Translations under genes and position numbers: made by a program | Part shown: one piece after another, positions 45,860-53,863 of the stretch | Layout of the letters: every line of letters starts with the position of its first letter | Numbering within the stretch: the first letter of the stretch is position 1 | The notes under the pieces: generated by a model | What the model saw: only the letters and a program-made list of their open reading frames with translations | Database searches by the model: none | Told to the model about the DNA's origin: nothing | Assembly: GCF_007922615.2 (NCBI RefSeq) | Contig: NZ_CP042301.2 | Span: forward strand, 1,488,001-1,552,000 | Source: Nitratireductor mangrovi | GTDB lineage: Bacteria > Pseudomonadota > Alphaproteobacteria > Rhizobiales > Rhizobiaceae | Direction: 5' to 3' | Length of the DNA: 64,000 nucleotides

Positions 45860-46843
45860 TTAGGGCCAGATCGCCCAGACATAGACGAGGTAGCCGACGA
45901 GCAGGACTGCGCCCTCCCATCGCGCGATCCTGAGCCCGGTCCAGGCAAAGGCGACCAGCGCTAGCGAGACGCCGATCATCACGAGGTTGTCGAAGCTCAC
46001 GATCTCGGCCGGCACCACGCCCGGTGCGATGAGCGCCGTAAAGCCGCCGATCCCGAGGATGTTGTAGATGTTCGAGCCGACGATGTTGCCGAAGGCCACG
46101 TCGCCCTGCTTGCGCAGACCGGCAACCGCCGAGGTCACGAATTCCGGCATCGAGGTGCCGACCGCCACAATGGTCAAGCCGATCACCGTCTCCGAGATTC
46201 CGAAGCCGCGGGCCAGCGACACGGCGCCCTCCACGAGAAAGCGACCTCCGATCACGACAAGCACGAGCCCGGCAAGGGCAATCAGGGCCGAGACCAGAAG
46301 GGATTTCTTTGGTTCCGAGGGAGGCGCAAGAGCGACATCGGTTTCCTGCAGCGCAAGGCTCTTGTCGTAGACCGCGCCATGGCCGCTCGGGGCAGACGCC
46401 CTCTCCTGCCGGAAGGCAAGATAGACATAGGCGATCAGCGCCGCGACGAAGACAGCGCCGACACCGCGTCCCAGGGGCATCGCGAACGCAACAACTGCGA
46501 AGACGATGGCGACAGCCAGCATGACTGCGCCGTCGCGTTTCAGCGCCACGGACGCGATGACCATCGGACTTATCAGGGCTGCAACGCCGACGATCAGCAG
46601 GATGTTCGCGATGTTGGAGCCGACGATGTTGCCGTAGGCGATCCCCGGCGCGTCAGAGAGTGCCGCCTGCACGGAGGTGACGAGTTCGGGTGTTGAAGTT
46701 CCGAAACCGACCAGCGTCAGCCCGATGACCAGCGGTGAAACCCCGAGGCCAGTTGCGACCTGGACTGCGCCTCGGACCAGCAACTCGCCTCCAGCGATCA
46801 GCAGGACGAGACCTCCGATGAGAGGCAACCAGATCTCCAACAC
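45860..46843 (-). CDS. Calcium/sodium antiporter (CaCA family, YrbG-like)
   Basis: This 327-residue membrane protein has ten helices in two inverted repeats. Both alpha motifs are intact: LVGFGTSTPELVTSVQAAL (about 45-63) with GNIVGSNIANIL, and VAVGTSMPEFVTSAVAGL with GNIVGSNIYNILG in the second half. It exchanges Na+ or K+ for Ca2+. It starts with GTG at 46843 with AAGGAG nine bases upstream. It is the only intact gene between the two copies of the 192-bp repeat and is flanked by two broken genes. Confidence 0.92.
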   Translation of the reverse strand: MLEIWLPLIGGLVLLIAGGELLVRGAVQVATGLGVSPLVIGLTLVGFGTSTPELVTSVQAALSDAPGIAYGNIVGSNIANILLIVGVAALISPMVIASVALKRDGAVMLAVAIVFAVVAFAMPLGRGVGAVFVAALIAYVYLAFRQERASAPSGHGAVYDKSLALQETDVALAPPSEPKKSLLVSALIALAGLVLVVIGGRFLVEGAVSLARGFGISETVIGLTIVAVGTSMPEFVTSAVAGLRKQGDVAFGNIVGSNIYNILGIGGFTALIAPGVVPAEIVSFDNLVMIGVSLALVAFAWTGLRIARWEGAVLLVGYLVYVWAIWP

Positions 46844-46895
46844 GTTCTAACTCCTTTCATTTTCGGGTTGAGGTTAACAGACGAGGGCCATTCGT

Positions 46896-47815
46896 CTAGA
46901 CCGCGACCTGCGATCCCATCTCGACAACGCGGTCGCGCGGAAGGTGGTAGAAGTCGCTGGGGTCGGCGGCGAGGCGCGACATCAGGATGTAGACGCGGTC
47001 CCACCAGACGGGCATGCCGACCGTCGGGCTCGCCACGATCTTCCGACGACCGAGGAAGAACGACAGCTTGCGGCCTTCGAAGTCCAGCGTGTCCTTCCGC
47101 AGCTGGCCGAGCGCGCGATTAACGTTGGGCGTCTCCATGAACCCGAAGCGTAGCGTCACACGCGTGAACCGATCATCGATCTGCTCGACCGATGCGCGCT
47201 CAGCAGCGCGGACGCGCGGCGTATCGCAAGTTTCGACGGTCAGGACGACGATCTGGCCGTGCAAGACGTGGTTGTGCTTGAGATTGTGCAGCAACGCCGG
47301 CGGAGACGATTTCGGATCGCTCGACAGGTAGATCGCATTTCCCGGTGCATGGAGCGCGGAGCCCCGCTCGATCTGCCGGATGAAACGATCAAGAGGGACA
47401 GCCTGCGCACGACTCCGTTGGAACAGATCCCGCGTGCCGCGCGACCAGGTCCACATGGCCAACCCGATCAGCGCACCCAGCACGAGAGGTACGTAACCGC
47501 CCTCCGGGACCTTCAGAAGGTTGCCGGAGAAGAATGCGAGCTCGATGAGCAGGATGGGAGCGGAAATGCTTGCCACCAGCAACCACGACCACTTCCAGAC
47601 ATGCCGCAGCATAAGCATGGCCAACCCGGTCGTGACCAGCATCGTGCCGCTGACGGCGATGCCGTAGGCTGCAGCCATGGCGCTCGAGCTCTGGAACTCG
47701 AGGACGAGGAGCAGAACGCCGGCAACCAGGGCAATATTGATCGCCGGAAGATAGATCTGGCCACTCTCTCGATCCAACGTATGGCGGATCTCGAAGCGGG
47801 GCAGCAGGCCGAGTT
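46896..47815 (-). pseudogene. kup: kup potassium transporter, N-terminally truncated
   Basis: About 306 residues of the C-terminal half of a Kup/Trk-low-affinity K+ transporter remain. They run from LGLLPRFEIRHTLDRES through YGIAVSGTMLVTTGLAML, FSGNLLKVPEGGYVPL and the soluble tail FGFMETPNVNRALGQL to the stop at 46896. A full Kup is about 630 residues, so the first half with most of the pore helices is missing. The break coincides exactly with copy 2 of the 192-bp repeat, whose antisense strand supplies an artificial in-frame start. No internal stop is seen in the remaining part. Confidence 0.88.
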
Positions 47816-48007
47816 GTACCGCCGGGGCTGGGTACCCACGAAGGCCCAGAGCCTGCTGCTCGGGGAAATACGCAGAGCCGCGGGTGAGACGGGTTCGGCG
47901 TCGCGACTCATCGAAAGGCATAAGAAGATCTGATCGTCACAACGGCCCGGCGATACCTCGTGGGCGGTGCGAATAATCAAGCGGGCAAGGGGGGTGATTT
48001 CCGCGGT
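47816..48007 (+). repeat. 192-bp direct repeat, copy 2
   Basis: It has the same length as copy 1 (45258-45449), in the same orientation, with eight mismatches and no gaps. The lysR-tail reading frame is still open in this copy, with three amino-acid changes (A-to-E, T-to-A, R-to-T), but it has no regulator upstream. Its left edge abuts the truncated kup gene. Confidence 0.93.
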
Positions 48008-48046
48008 TCCCCTCTATCTCGGCAGTTCGGCATCGGGGTACATGCG

Positions 48047-48688
48047 TTAGGCTAGCGTTCCTGCCGTTTCTGTTAACTTGATGCCGTAACTTATCATTAG
48101 GATTATCAGTGCCCACAAAACAAAGCCAAAGAACGATTTGGCGCCGTAATGGCGCATTGAACGATAAAATGCGCGCGCCCTCTTTGTGCTGCGCAGCGGG
48201 CTCAGCATCATTTCGGCATGGTCCTTGGCGCTGGCACTCCGAAGCGAAGAAATAAATGTTCGTATGATCGTGATGGGCCAAAACAAGAATGTAACGATTG
48301 GCCTGCCATGCATATCGACAAACAGTACCCGGAAACCACCCCATAATCTCGTCCAGAATTTCATTCGCCAATTGCCGGCCCAGAGCAATCGGCCGATTGC
48401 GAAAAATTCTGCGGTAGCAACAATAAATCCCATTGAAAGGTAGTCTTTTAGAAATCCCGGCAGTCGCCAGCCAAATATTCTCAGGAATGCGCCTAGCGAA
48501 AAATCCCATATCGGGCGAGTTACACTCTGATATGCATCGACGACCTCTTTGATTTGGCCTTGGAGGTCAATCACTCCGCTGAGAAGGCCCACAAGACCGA
48601 TACCTCCCAGTATCCCGCCTGGAATTCGAGCAATAAGCTGTCCGAGGCTCGTTGAAGCGCTGGGCTGCTTGTCCTCGTGTTCGCTCAA
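48047..48688 (-). CDS. Hypothetical membrane protein in an AT-richer patch
   Basis: Not recognised. The 213-residue protein has an N-terminal polar stretch (EHEDKQPSASTS), a hydrophobic glycine-rich segment (ARIPGGILGGIGLVGLLSGV, about 20-39), then helices near 85-105, 125-145 and a C-terminal one (FGFVLWALIILMISYGI). A basic amphipathic stretch (RSTKRARAFYRSMRHYG) precedes the last helix. It begins with TTG with GGAG 11 bases upstream. Base composition is clearly lower in GC than the neighbours, which suggests acquisition from elsewhere. It is isolated between repeat copy 2 and the toxin-antitoxin pair. Confidence 0.6.
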   Translation of the reverse strand: MSEHEDKQPSASTSLGQLIARIPGGILGGIGLVGLLSGVIDLQGQIKEVVDAYQSVTRPIWDFSLGAFLRIFGWRLPGFLKDYLSMGFIVATAEFFAIGRLLWAGNWRMKFWTRLWGGFRVLFVDMHGRPIVTFLFWPITIIRTFISSLRSASAKDHAEMMLSPLRSTKRARAFYRSMRHYGAKSFFGFVLWALIILMISYGIKLTETAGTLA

Positions 48689-49204
48689 TGTCTCATTGCT
48701 CCGCGCTCTGCATCACGCCGGTTGATGATCTCGGTTACGATATCTTTTGAACGGTTTTCAAAGCGATCGCGCTGGTCAGACCGCTGGCGCAGACCGACCG
48801 GTACTTGCCACAACGAGCCTTGGGTGGCCGCCCATGCCCGAATCCTCGTTAGCACATCCATGTCAGCGCTTGCATTCTCCTATGGGCCTTCCATGGAGCA
48901 ATGCGAACAATGCACGAAGCTATGAACAGCGGGACAGTTCTGTCAGGGCGGAGACCAAGACGTTCGATCCCGAGATGGTGCGTTTGAAGGTCACGAGCGC
49001 CGGCAGTAGGCGGTGATTGAGTACGGATGGTCCTGAGAACACCATCCCGCCGTATCGCGGGCAGGGGTCGTACGCGGTCGCGATGGCTCGAATACACGCG
49101 ATGATCGTTCTGGCGGAGGGAGTGGGCCTGATATCCAACCTTCTCCACCTCGCATGGCCTTCCTTCGGCTCGGCTTCGGATCTGACTTTTTTCGCTACAA
49201 TGGT
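48689..49204. other. Gap without a recognisable gene
   Basis: This 516-bp stretch contains only short open frames. A minus-strand frame ending at 48920 (72 codons from 49138) reads plausibly but matches no family I recognise and has no ribosome site. Part of it (49111-49147) resembles a segment at 58055-58091. Confidence 0.5.
49111..49147 (+). repeat. Imperfect 37-bp intergenic repeat, copy 1
   Basis: TGGCGGAGGG and TCCAACCTTCTCCA flank a variable middle; 31 of 37 positions match 58055-58091 by hand count. It is probably part of a dispersed intergenic element of this genome; its full extent is not clear. Confidence 0.45.
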
Positions 49205-49513
49205 TTATCCAAAGTCTTCCTTGAACCGGTCGATCTGGTGCATCCGCTCGTGCAGGATGGTGACGATGCCGATGTCGCCATTGCCGAGCCGTCTCCAGTA
49301 AACGAAGTGCCGCTCGTAGCGGAAGAAGTATCCGTCTACTCCGAACTCGGCCGGCACCGGCCTCGATATCACCCCGCGGGTTTCGATCTTCTCGAAGGCG
49401 TCGAACAGCCCGGTGATGTATGTCTCGGCCTGCGCTTCGCCCCACTGATCGCGGGTGTAGCGGTAGATCTCGTCGAGACGCACCGAGGCCGCTTCCTGGA
49501 CCCGGATTGCCAT
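49205..49513 (-). CDS. parE: ParE/RelE-superfamily toxin
   Basis: This 102-residue toxin has the RelE/ParE fold: AASVRLDEIYRYTRDQWGEAQA (in parts, about 8-29), ITGLFDAFEKIETRGVISRP and the C-terminal strand IGIVTILHERMHQIDRFKEDF. ParE proteins poison DNA gyrase; RelE proteins cut mRNA. The catalytic residues of RelE (basic cluster and Tyr at the C-terminus) are not evident, which favours ParE. It is 4 bp downstream of its antitoxin gene. Confidence 0.85.
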   Translation of the reverse strand: MAIRVQEAASVRLDEIYRYTRDQWGEAQAETYITGLFDAFEKIETRGVISRPVPAEFGVDGYFFRYERHFVYWRRLGNGDIGIVTILHERMHQIDRFKEDFG

Positions 49514-49517
49514 GGGC

Positions 49518-49775
49518 TCAAGCCCGCCGGTTTCGAGCGATCACCTCGGCGGCGGTCATGGGCGTGTAGCTCTCCTCGGGCGCGGCGAACGCCCGGTTCA
49601 GTTCCGCCTTCAGGCGATCGAAGGCTTCGCGCTCCGCGCGCTCCTTGTCGCGGCGGATCAGGTCGCGGATGTACTCACTGACGTTTTCATAGGCGCCGCC
49701 CTCGCCAACGTTCGTCGCGACGAACTCACTGAGAGCGCCGCTCACGCGTACGGTCATCGTTGTGGTGCGCGGCAT
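49518..49775 (-). CDS. parD: ParD/CopG-type antitoxin
   Basis: This 85-residue protein has an N-terminal ribbon-helix-helix (TTTMTVRVSGALSEFVATNV) with the ParD motif GAYENVSEYIRDLIRRDKER (about 26-45), followed by a flexible toxin-binding tail (AFAAPEESYTPMTAAEVIAR). The ATG at 49775 has AAGGAGGA ten bases upstream, one of the best ribosome sites in the region; the frame upstream is not homologous. It represses its own operon in known ParDE systems. Confidence 0.87.
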   Translation of the reverse strand: MPRTTTMTVRVSGALSEFVATNVGEGGAYENVSEYIRDLIRRDKERAEREAFDRLKAELNRAFAAPEESYTPMTAAEVIARNRRA

Positions 49776-49864
49776 GGGGGCCGTCCTCCTTCTTCTGTAT
49801 TCAAGATAACCAAAAACGAACGCAGGACAAGAGGTGGCATGGACCCCGGAGGTAGCGCACGCCC

Positions 49865-50113
49865 CTAATCGTCGTCCCTGATCCACCGCTCCGCCAGCGC
49901 CAGGAGCACCAACACGATGGCGTCGGAATGCCGCGCGAGTAAAATCAGGTGCTCGCCGCTCGGCCCGCGCTCACCCGAAAACCAGTATTTCACGGTTCTC
50001 TCGCTGGCTCCCGTCCACCGCATCGCGGTCTTGATCGCCCGATGAGTCGAGCCGAGCTCCGTATGCAAAGCCAAAGCTATCGCACCACGATAATCGCCCG
50101 GAATGCTGTCCAC
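49865..50113 (-). CDS. Small HTH-like protein of accessory elements
   Basis: This 82-residue protein carries a probable helix-turn-helix (THRAIKTAMRWTGASERTVKYW, in parts, about 23-44) followed by FSGERGPSGEHLILLARHSD, a pattern seen in small regulators near recombinases and prophages of Rhizobiales. It starts with GTG at 50113 and is transcribed away from the recombinase remnant. No further function can be given. Confidence 0.55.
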   Translation of the reverse strand: MDSIPGDYRGAIALALHTELGSTHRAIKTAMRWTGASERTVKYWFSGERGPSGEHLILLARHSDAIVLVLLALAERWIRDDD

Positions 50114-50154
50114 CAGAGATCATCGCGGGCGTTACGCGCCATGGCGGGTCGGCC

Positions 50155-50484
50155 GTGCAGGATCCGGCCACGGACCTTGTTCGCGTCAACGACGAGTTCA
50201 CCGTGTCCATCGTGCTGGCCCGCTGCACGGCGACGGCGGCCGGGTCGCTGCGCTGGCGCATCCGTCTCGACACTGGGCTGGTGCCGGACATCACCATCGC
50301 CGTGCGCATGGACGAGGTGAACGAGGCGCCGCGCGACTACTACGTGCTGCCCAGCATCGACATGACATTTGGGAAACTGAAATTCGCCAAGCAGAACGGG
50401 CTCGCGCTGGATGCGTACCGCTTCGATACGCTCGATTTCTTCTATGCGCTCGCCTCGCGGGCCAGGATCGCGGAGGTGGCGTGA
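50155..50484 (+). pseudogene. C-terminal remnant of a large serine recombinase
   Basis: The frame encodes DPATDLVRVNDEFTVSIVLAR, RIRLDTGLVPDITIAVRMDE, PRDYYVLPSIDMTFGKLKFA and FDTLDFFYALASRARI, which I recognise as the C-terminus of a recombinase family found upstream of paired ParB/RepB-like genes in rhizobial accessory elements. Homology seems to begin a little before the GTG at 50155 (PEIIAGV near 50113). The catalytic N-terminal domain is absent. Its stop overlaps the next ATG (TGATG), as in the intact module. The family identification is from memory, not from a search. Confidence 0.55.
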
Positions 50485-50851
50485 TGCCCGACGAATTTGA
50501 GCCGACCAGCCCGAAGCAGGTGACACTGATCCCGACTGACAGGATCCGGATCCTCAACCCCCGCGTCCGCAACCGGCGGACTTTCGAGGCAATGGTGGCC
50601 AACATCGCCCGCATTGGCCTGAAGCGCCCAATCACCGTGGCGCCGCGCGCCGGGACCGATCCGCAGGAATACGACCTCGTCTGCGGCCAAGGCCGCCTCG
50701 AGGCTTTCATGGAACTCAAGCAGGAGCGCATCCCCGCCATCGTGATCGAGGCCGACGAAAGCGACTGCCTCGTCATGAGCCTCGTCGAAAACTGTGCGCG
50801 GCGGCAGCACAACCCCATCGACCTGATGCGCGAGATCGGCGCGCTCCGCCA
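50484..50851 (+). pseudogene. ParB/RepB-like protein 1, N-terminal part
   Basis: About 122 codons of a ParB-like nuclease/partition N-terminal domain remain: QVTLIPTDRIRILNPRVRNR, NIARIGLKRPITVAPRAG, YDLVCGQGRLEAFMELKQ and VMSLVENCARRQHNPIDLMR. After REIGALR the sequence leaves this gene: the following bases belong to ParB-like protein 2 in another frame. The continuation (ERGYNDRQIGEKIGVSTEY) is found inverted at 51041-51442. Confidence 0.75.
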
Positions 50852-51046
50852 GCGCAGCTGGTCGAGTCGTCCAAGCCAAAGAAGGTCAAAGGGATCACGC
50901 CCGAGGCGATGGCACGGATGGAGCAGGAACTCGCCCGGCTGCAGGAGGGCATCGCCTCGATCCAGGACACCTATGGCCAGGATCACCTGCATCTGACGGT
51001 GATCAAGGGCTACGTCGGCAGACTGCTCGGGAACGCCCGGGTTGTG
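50852..51046 (+). pseudogene. ParB/RepB-like protein 2, displaced segment
   Basis: In the +2 frame relative to the preceding piece it encodes AQLVESSKPKKVKGITPEAM, ARMEQELARLQEGIASIQDT and YGQDHLHLTVIKGYVGRLLG. This belongs between the pieces now at 51440-51664 (ending GTPQA) and 51662-51752 (beginning RYLAQNHPEF). It has moved about 600-800 bp upstream while keeping its orientation. Confidence 0.7.
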
Positions 51047-51442
51047 CTCTGCCTTCTTGATCAGCAGCTTCTGGCGCGTGGCTTCCTGCTGATAGGCGCG
51101 AACGAGGCCTTCGCTGGTCAGCGCCCGTCTCCCCACACGGCGACCGAGCGGATTGCTCTTGATCTGCGGGCCGCGCAATTCGCGCTGCTGGATCAGGCGT
51201 CGCACGAGCGCCAGCTTCCGGCCGCGCAGCTTGTTCTGCGTGTAGGCGTCCATCAGCGCCTTCTGTGCGCCCTTCGCGTCCGTCTTGGAAATCTGGATGG
51301 CGAGATTCAGCGGCAGGAGCCCCGACTCGACTGCCGCGACCAGGCGCTCTTCGCCTTTCTCCAACAGACCGGCGATCATGTTCACATACTCGGTGGACAC
51401 GCCGATCTTCTCGCCGATTTGCCGGTCGTTGTAGCCGCGCTC
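51041..51442 (-). pseudogene. ParB/RepB-like protein 1, middle part, inverted
   Basis: On the minus strand it encodes ERGYNDRQIGEKIGVSTEYV, NMIAGLLEKGEERLVAAVES, GLLPLNLAIQISKTDAKGAQ, ALMDAYTQNKLRGRKLALVR and LIKKAEH, the natural continuation of the piece ending at 50851 (...REIGALR). It is therefore inverted relative to its own N-terminus. The rest of protein 1 after KKAEH is missing. Confidence 0.75.
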
Positions 51443-51752
51443 GACCTCAACATGAGCAGCATCCGGCGCAAGGCGCGCCTGCTCGATGGCATCTGCGAGG
51501 AAGCGGTCGCGATCCTGAAGGACAAGCCCTGCACCAATGCGGTGTTCGAGACACTGCGCAAGATGAAGACCATGCGGCAGATCGAGGCGGCCGAGCTGCT
51601 GGTCAACGCAAACAACTATTCCGTCGCCTATGTGAACGCGATCCTCGCGGGCACGCCGCAGGCGCTATCTGGCGCAGAACCATCCCGAGTTCCTCGGCGA
51701 GTTCCAGACGATCACCGAGATCACGCCGGTGGAAGCCGCCAACCCCGATTGA
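51440..51752 (+). pseudogene. ParB/RepB-like protein 2, C-terminal half with internal deletion
   Basis: The first frame gives LDLNMSSIRRKARLLDGICE, EAVAILKDKPCTNAVFETLR and NANNYSVAYVNAILAGTPQA up to 51664. At a shared GCG the sequence jumps to another frame: YLAQNHPEFLGEFQTITEIT and the stop at 51752. The segment that should lie between them is at 50852-51046. The N-terminal half of protein 2 is not found. Confidence 0.72.
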
Positions 51753-52104
51753 TTGAGGCAAGAGCAGACGATGGGGACCCGGACCCGACAAGCGCGGGGA
51801 CCGCGGGAGACGCCGGACGGTGGGCCGGATCGAGCGCGGCGGTGGGGATGGCGGCGAACCCGTTCGGAGCCCACCAGGCTGGCTGGAGTTTTCGCCGGCC
51901 GCGTGGCCGCCTCCGCGGCTGCGTTCAATCTGGGCGTGTCGGAGGACGGGCTACTCCGGCACGCCCATGCAAGCGAGGCGGCTCCGACGTCGAACAGCGT
52001 AGATTTCAGGCTGAGAGCGCAGACGGTAGCGCGGGGTCCATCAAATCGATGCGTCGGAGAGATCGCCGACGCCGGAGTTGTTGGGTGCACCACGAAGGCT
52101 CGCT
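51753..52104. other. Gap without a recognisable gene
   Basis: This 352-bp stretch lies between the ParB remnants and the convergent wHTH-TPR gene. Open frames here are arginine-rich and look like shadows; no family resemblance, hairpin or repeat was seen. Confidence 0.5.
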
Positions 52105-53697
52105 CTACTCGTCGACACCGGCGAGCCGCAGCCCCTCTATGAAGATGTCGAGCTGAGCGGGATCCTTCAGGTAGAAGAGCCGCTTCCGTGCGAAGTTCCG
52201 CGAGAAGTCGGACCGCGTCCGTTTCAGCGTCTCCACAGCCTCGGGGGCGCGGCAGTCGCCAAGATGACCGAGGGCTGAGACGAGGTTGGCCTGGGCCCAG
52301 AAATGCGCGTTCGGCACCTGCGTCGCGCGGCGCGCCCACTGTGCCGCCTCGTCGAACTCCTGGCCGAAGAGATGGGCGAGCGAACGATAGGACATGAAGG
52401 CCCAGCGGAATGGGTCGTGCGGGCTGAGGTCGATCGCTGCCTGGAATCTGTCAATCGCTTCGTCGAGCCGGCCCTCATAGGCAAGCGAGTCCCCGAGGCC
52501 GCAATGGCTTAGCGCCAGACAGGGATTCAGCCGCAGCGCGTCCTCGAGCGCGTCGATCGCGAGTTCGTACTCGCAGCGAGCGAGGCGGACGCGGCCGAGC
52601 GCGAACAGGGTGTTGGCGTCCTGATCGTCGCAGGCGACGCCCTCGCGGGCGAATTCGAGTGCCTCGTCCATCCGCGCCCGGTTGGGCTCGCCGTCGAAAT
52701 AGACCATCTCGAGTATCATCGCGTAGGCGAGCCGGGCGTAGGGAGCGCCGAAGCCGGCGTCCTCGTGAATTGCCTGCCGTAACAGGCGCTGGCAGCGTTG
52801 GTTGCTTTCCGGTGTAAAGCGGTAGAACTCGATCGAGCCGAGTTGGTAAAGTTCCCAGGCACCGAGGTTCTTGCGTGCCTGTCGCGCGGCACGCTGCTGC
52901 TCGGTGATGCCGAGCTCGGTCGCGACCCTCGCGGAGACCAGACGAGCGATCTCATCTTGCAACTCGAAGATGTCTGTCATGTCCCGGTCGAAGGTCTCGC
53001 TCCAGAGGCAGCGCATGTCGCGGGCATCGAGCGTCTGCACCGCAACACGAACCCGATTTCCGTCGCGGCGGACGCTGCCGGCCACGAGGTAATCGGCCCC
53101 CGCGGTGCGGGCGATCTCGGCGGGCTCGTCGCCCATCCCCGTCAGCGCGAAGGCAGTGCTGCGCGGGATCACTCGCAGCCAGCGGTTCCGGGAGAGCGCG
53201 GCAATAATGTCTTCCGTCATTCCCTCGGCTAGGACGGTACCCCGCCCGTCGTCGTCTAGGCTTGTGCATGGGAGCACGACCAAGGTCGGCGGGCCGGTTC
53301 GCGCCGCTGCGGCTCTGCCGTCGCTGTCGGGTCCTGCCGCCTCCGGCGGAGCCGTCTGCCGGCGCAGACGGAAGCCGCGCCCGTGCACCGTTGCGATGAT
53401 CTGCTGACTATCGCCGTCGTCGCCGAGGACTCGCCGCGCCGACCGGATCTGGCTGCTGAGTGCTGCGTCCGAGACGACCCGGTCGGGCCAGACCGCGCTG
53501 AAGATCTCGTCGCGGGTCACGGTATGTCCCATGTTCTGCGCCAGAAACCGGATGAGGTCGAACGTCCGCGGCTCGATCGGTACCCGCTGCCCATCCCGCC
53601 GCAGCTCGAAGTGGTCCGGGTCAAGCTCGAATGGGCCGAAACGGATCGGGCCGTCGGCTTCGTCGAGTGTCAGCGGTTGCACCGTCGAGCGGCTCAT
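52105..53697 (-). CDS. Winged-HTH / TolB-like / TPR transcriptional regulator
   Basis: This is a 530-residue soluble regulator in three parts. An OmpR/PhoB-type winged HTH (IRFGPFELDPDHFELRRDGQ to HGRGFRLRR, about 18-113) is related to CadC. A TolB-N-like/adenylate-cyclase-associated domain follows (VVLPCTSLDDDGRGTVLAEG; AGADYLVAGSVRRDGNRV, about 138-235). TPR-like helices fill about 265-520 (LFALGRVRLARCEYELAIDA; AFMSYRSLAHLFGQEFDEAA). There is no membrane segment, unlike CadC. It is on the same strand as the methyltransferase 166 bp upstream and may control it (inference). Confidence 0.82.
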   Translation of the reverse strand: MSRSTVQPLTLDEADGPIRFGPFELDPDHFELRRDGQRVPIEPRTFDLIRFLAQNMGHTVTRDEIFSAVWPDRVVSDAALSSQIRSARRVLGDDGDSQQIIATVHGRGFRLRRQTAPPEAAGPDSDGRAAAARTGPPTLVVLPCTSLDDDGRGTVLAEGMTEDIIAALSRNRWLRVIPRSTAFALTGMGDEPAEIARTAGADYLVAGSVRRDGNRVRVAVQTLDARDMRCLWSETFDRDMTDIFELQDEIARLVSARVATELGITEQQRAARQARKNLGAWELYQLGSIEFYRFTPESNQRCQRLLRQAIHEDAGFGAPYARLAYAMILEMVYFDGEPNRARMDEALEFAREGVACDDQDANTLFALGRVRLARCEYELAIDALEDALRLNPCLALSHCGLGDSLAYEGRLDEAIDRFQAAIDLSPHDPFRWAFMSYRSLAHLFGQEFDEAAQWARRATQVPNAHFWAQANLVSALGHLGDCRAPEAVETLKRTRSDFSRNFARKRLFYLKDPAQLDIFIEGLRLAGVDE

Positions 53698-53863
53698 CAG
53701 CGGCTCCCGGTTTCGTTGGGCGCCAGACGGCTATTGCCTGCCGACGCATCGGTCTCGCCTCCAGGGGCGACGCGCGGACTTGTCGGCGTCGCGGTGGGTT
53801 CCGGCGGAAGACATCTCGGAAAACCCTACCAGAGGCCGCGCCCTTGCGGCAAGGAAAGTCCGG

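Noticed and set aside
48849..49445. 198-codon minus-strand frame over the 48.7-49.2 kb gap and the ParE gene
   Set aside because: It overlaps most of parE in another frame and has no recognisable domain.
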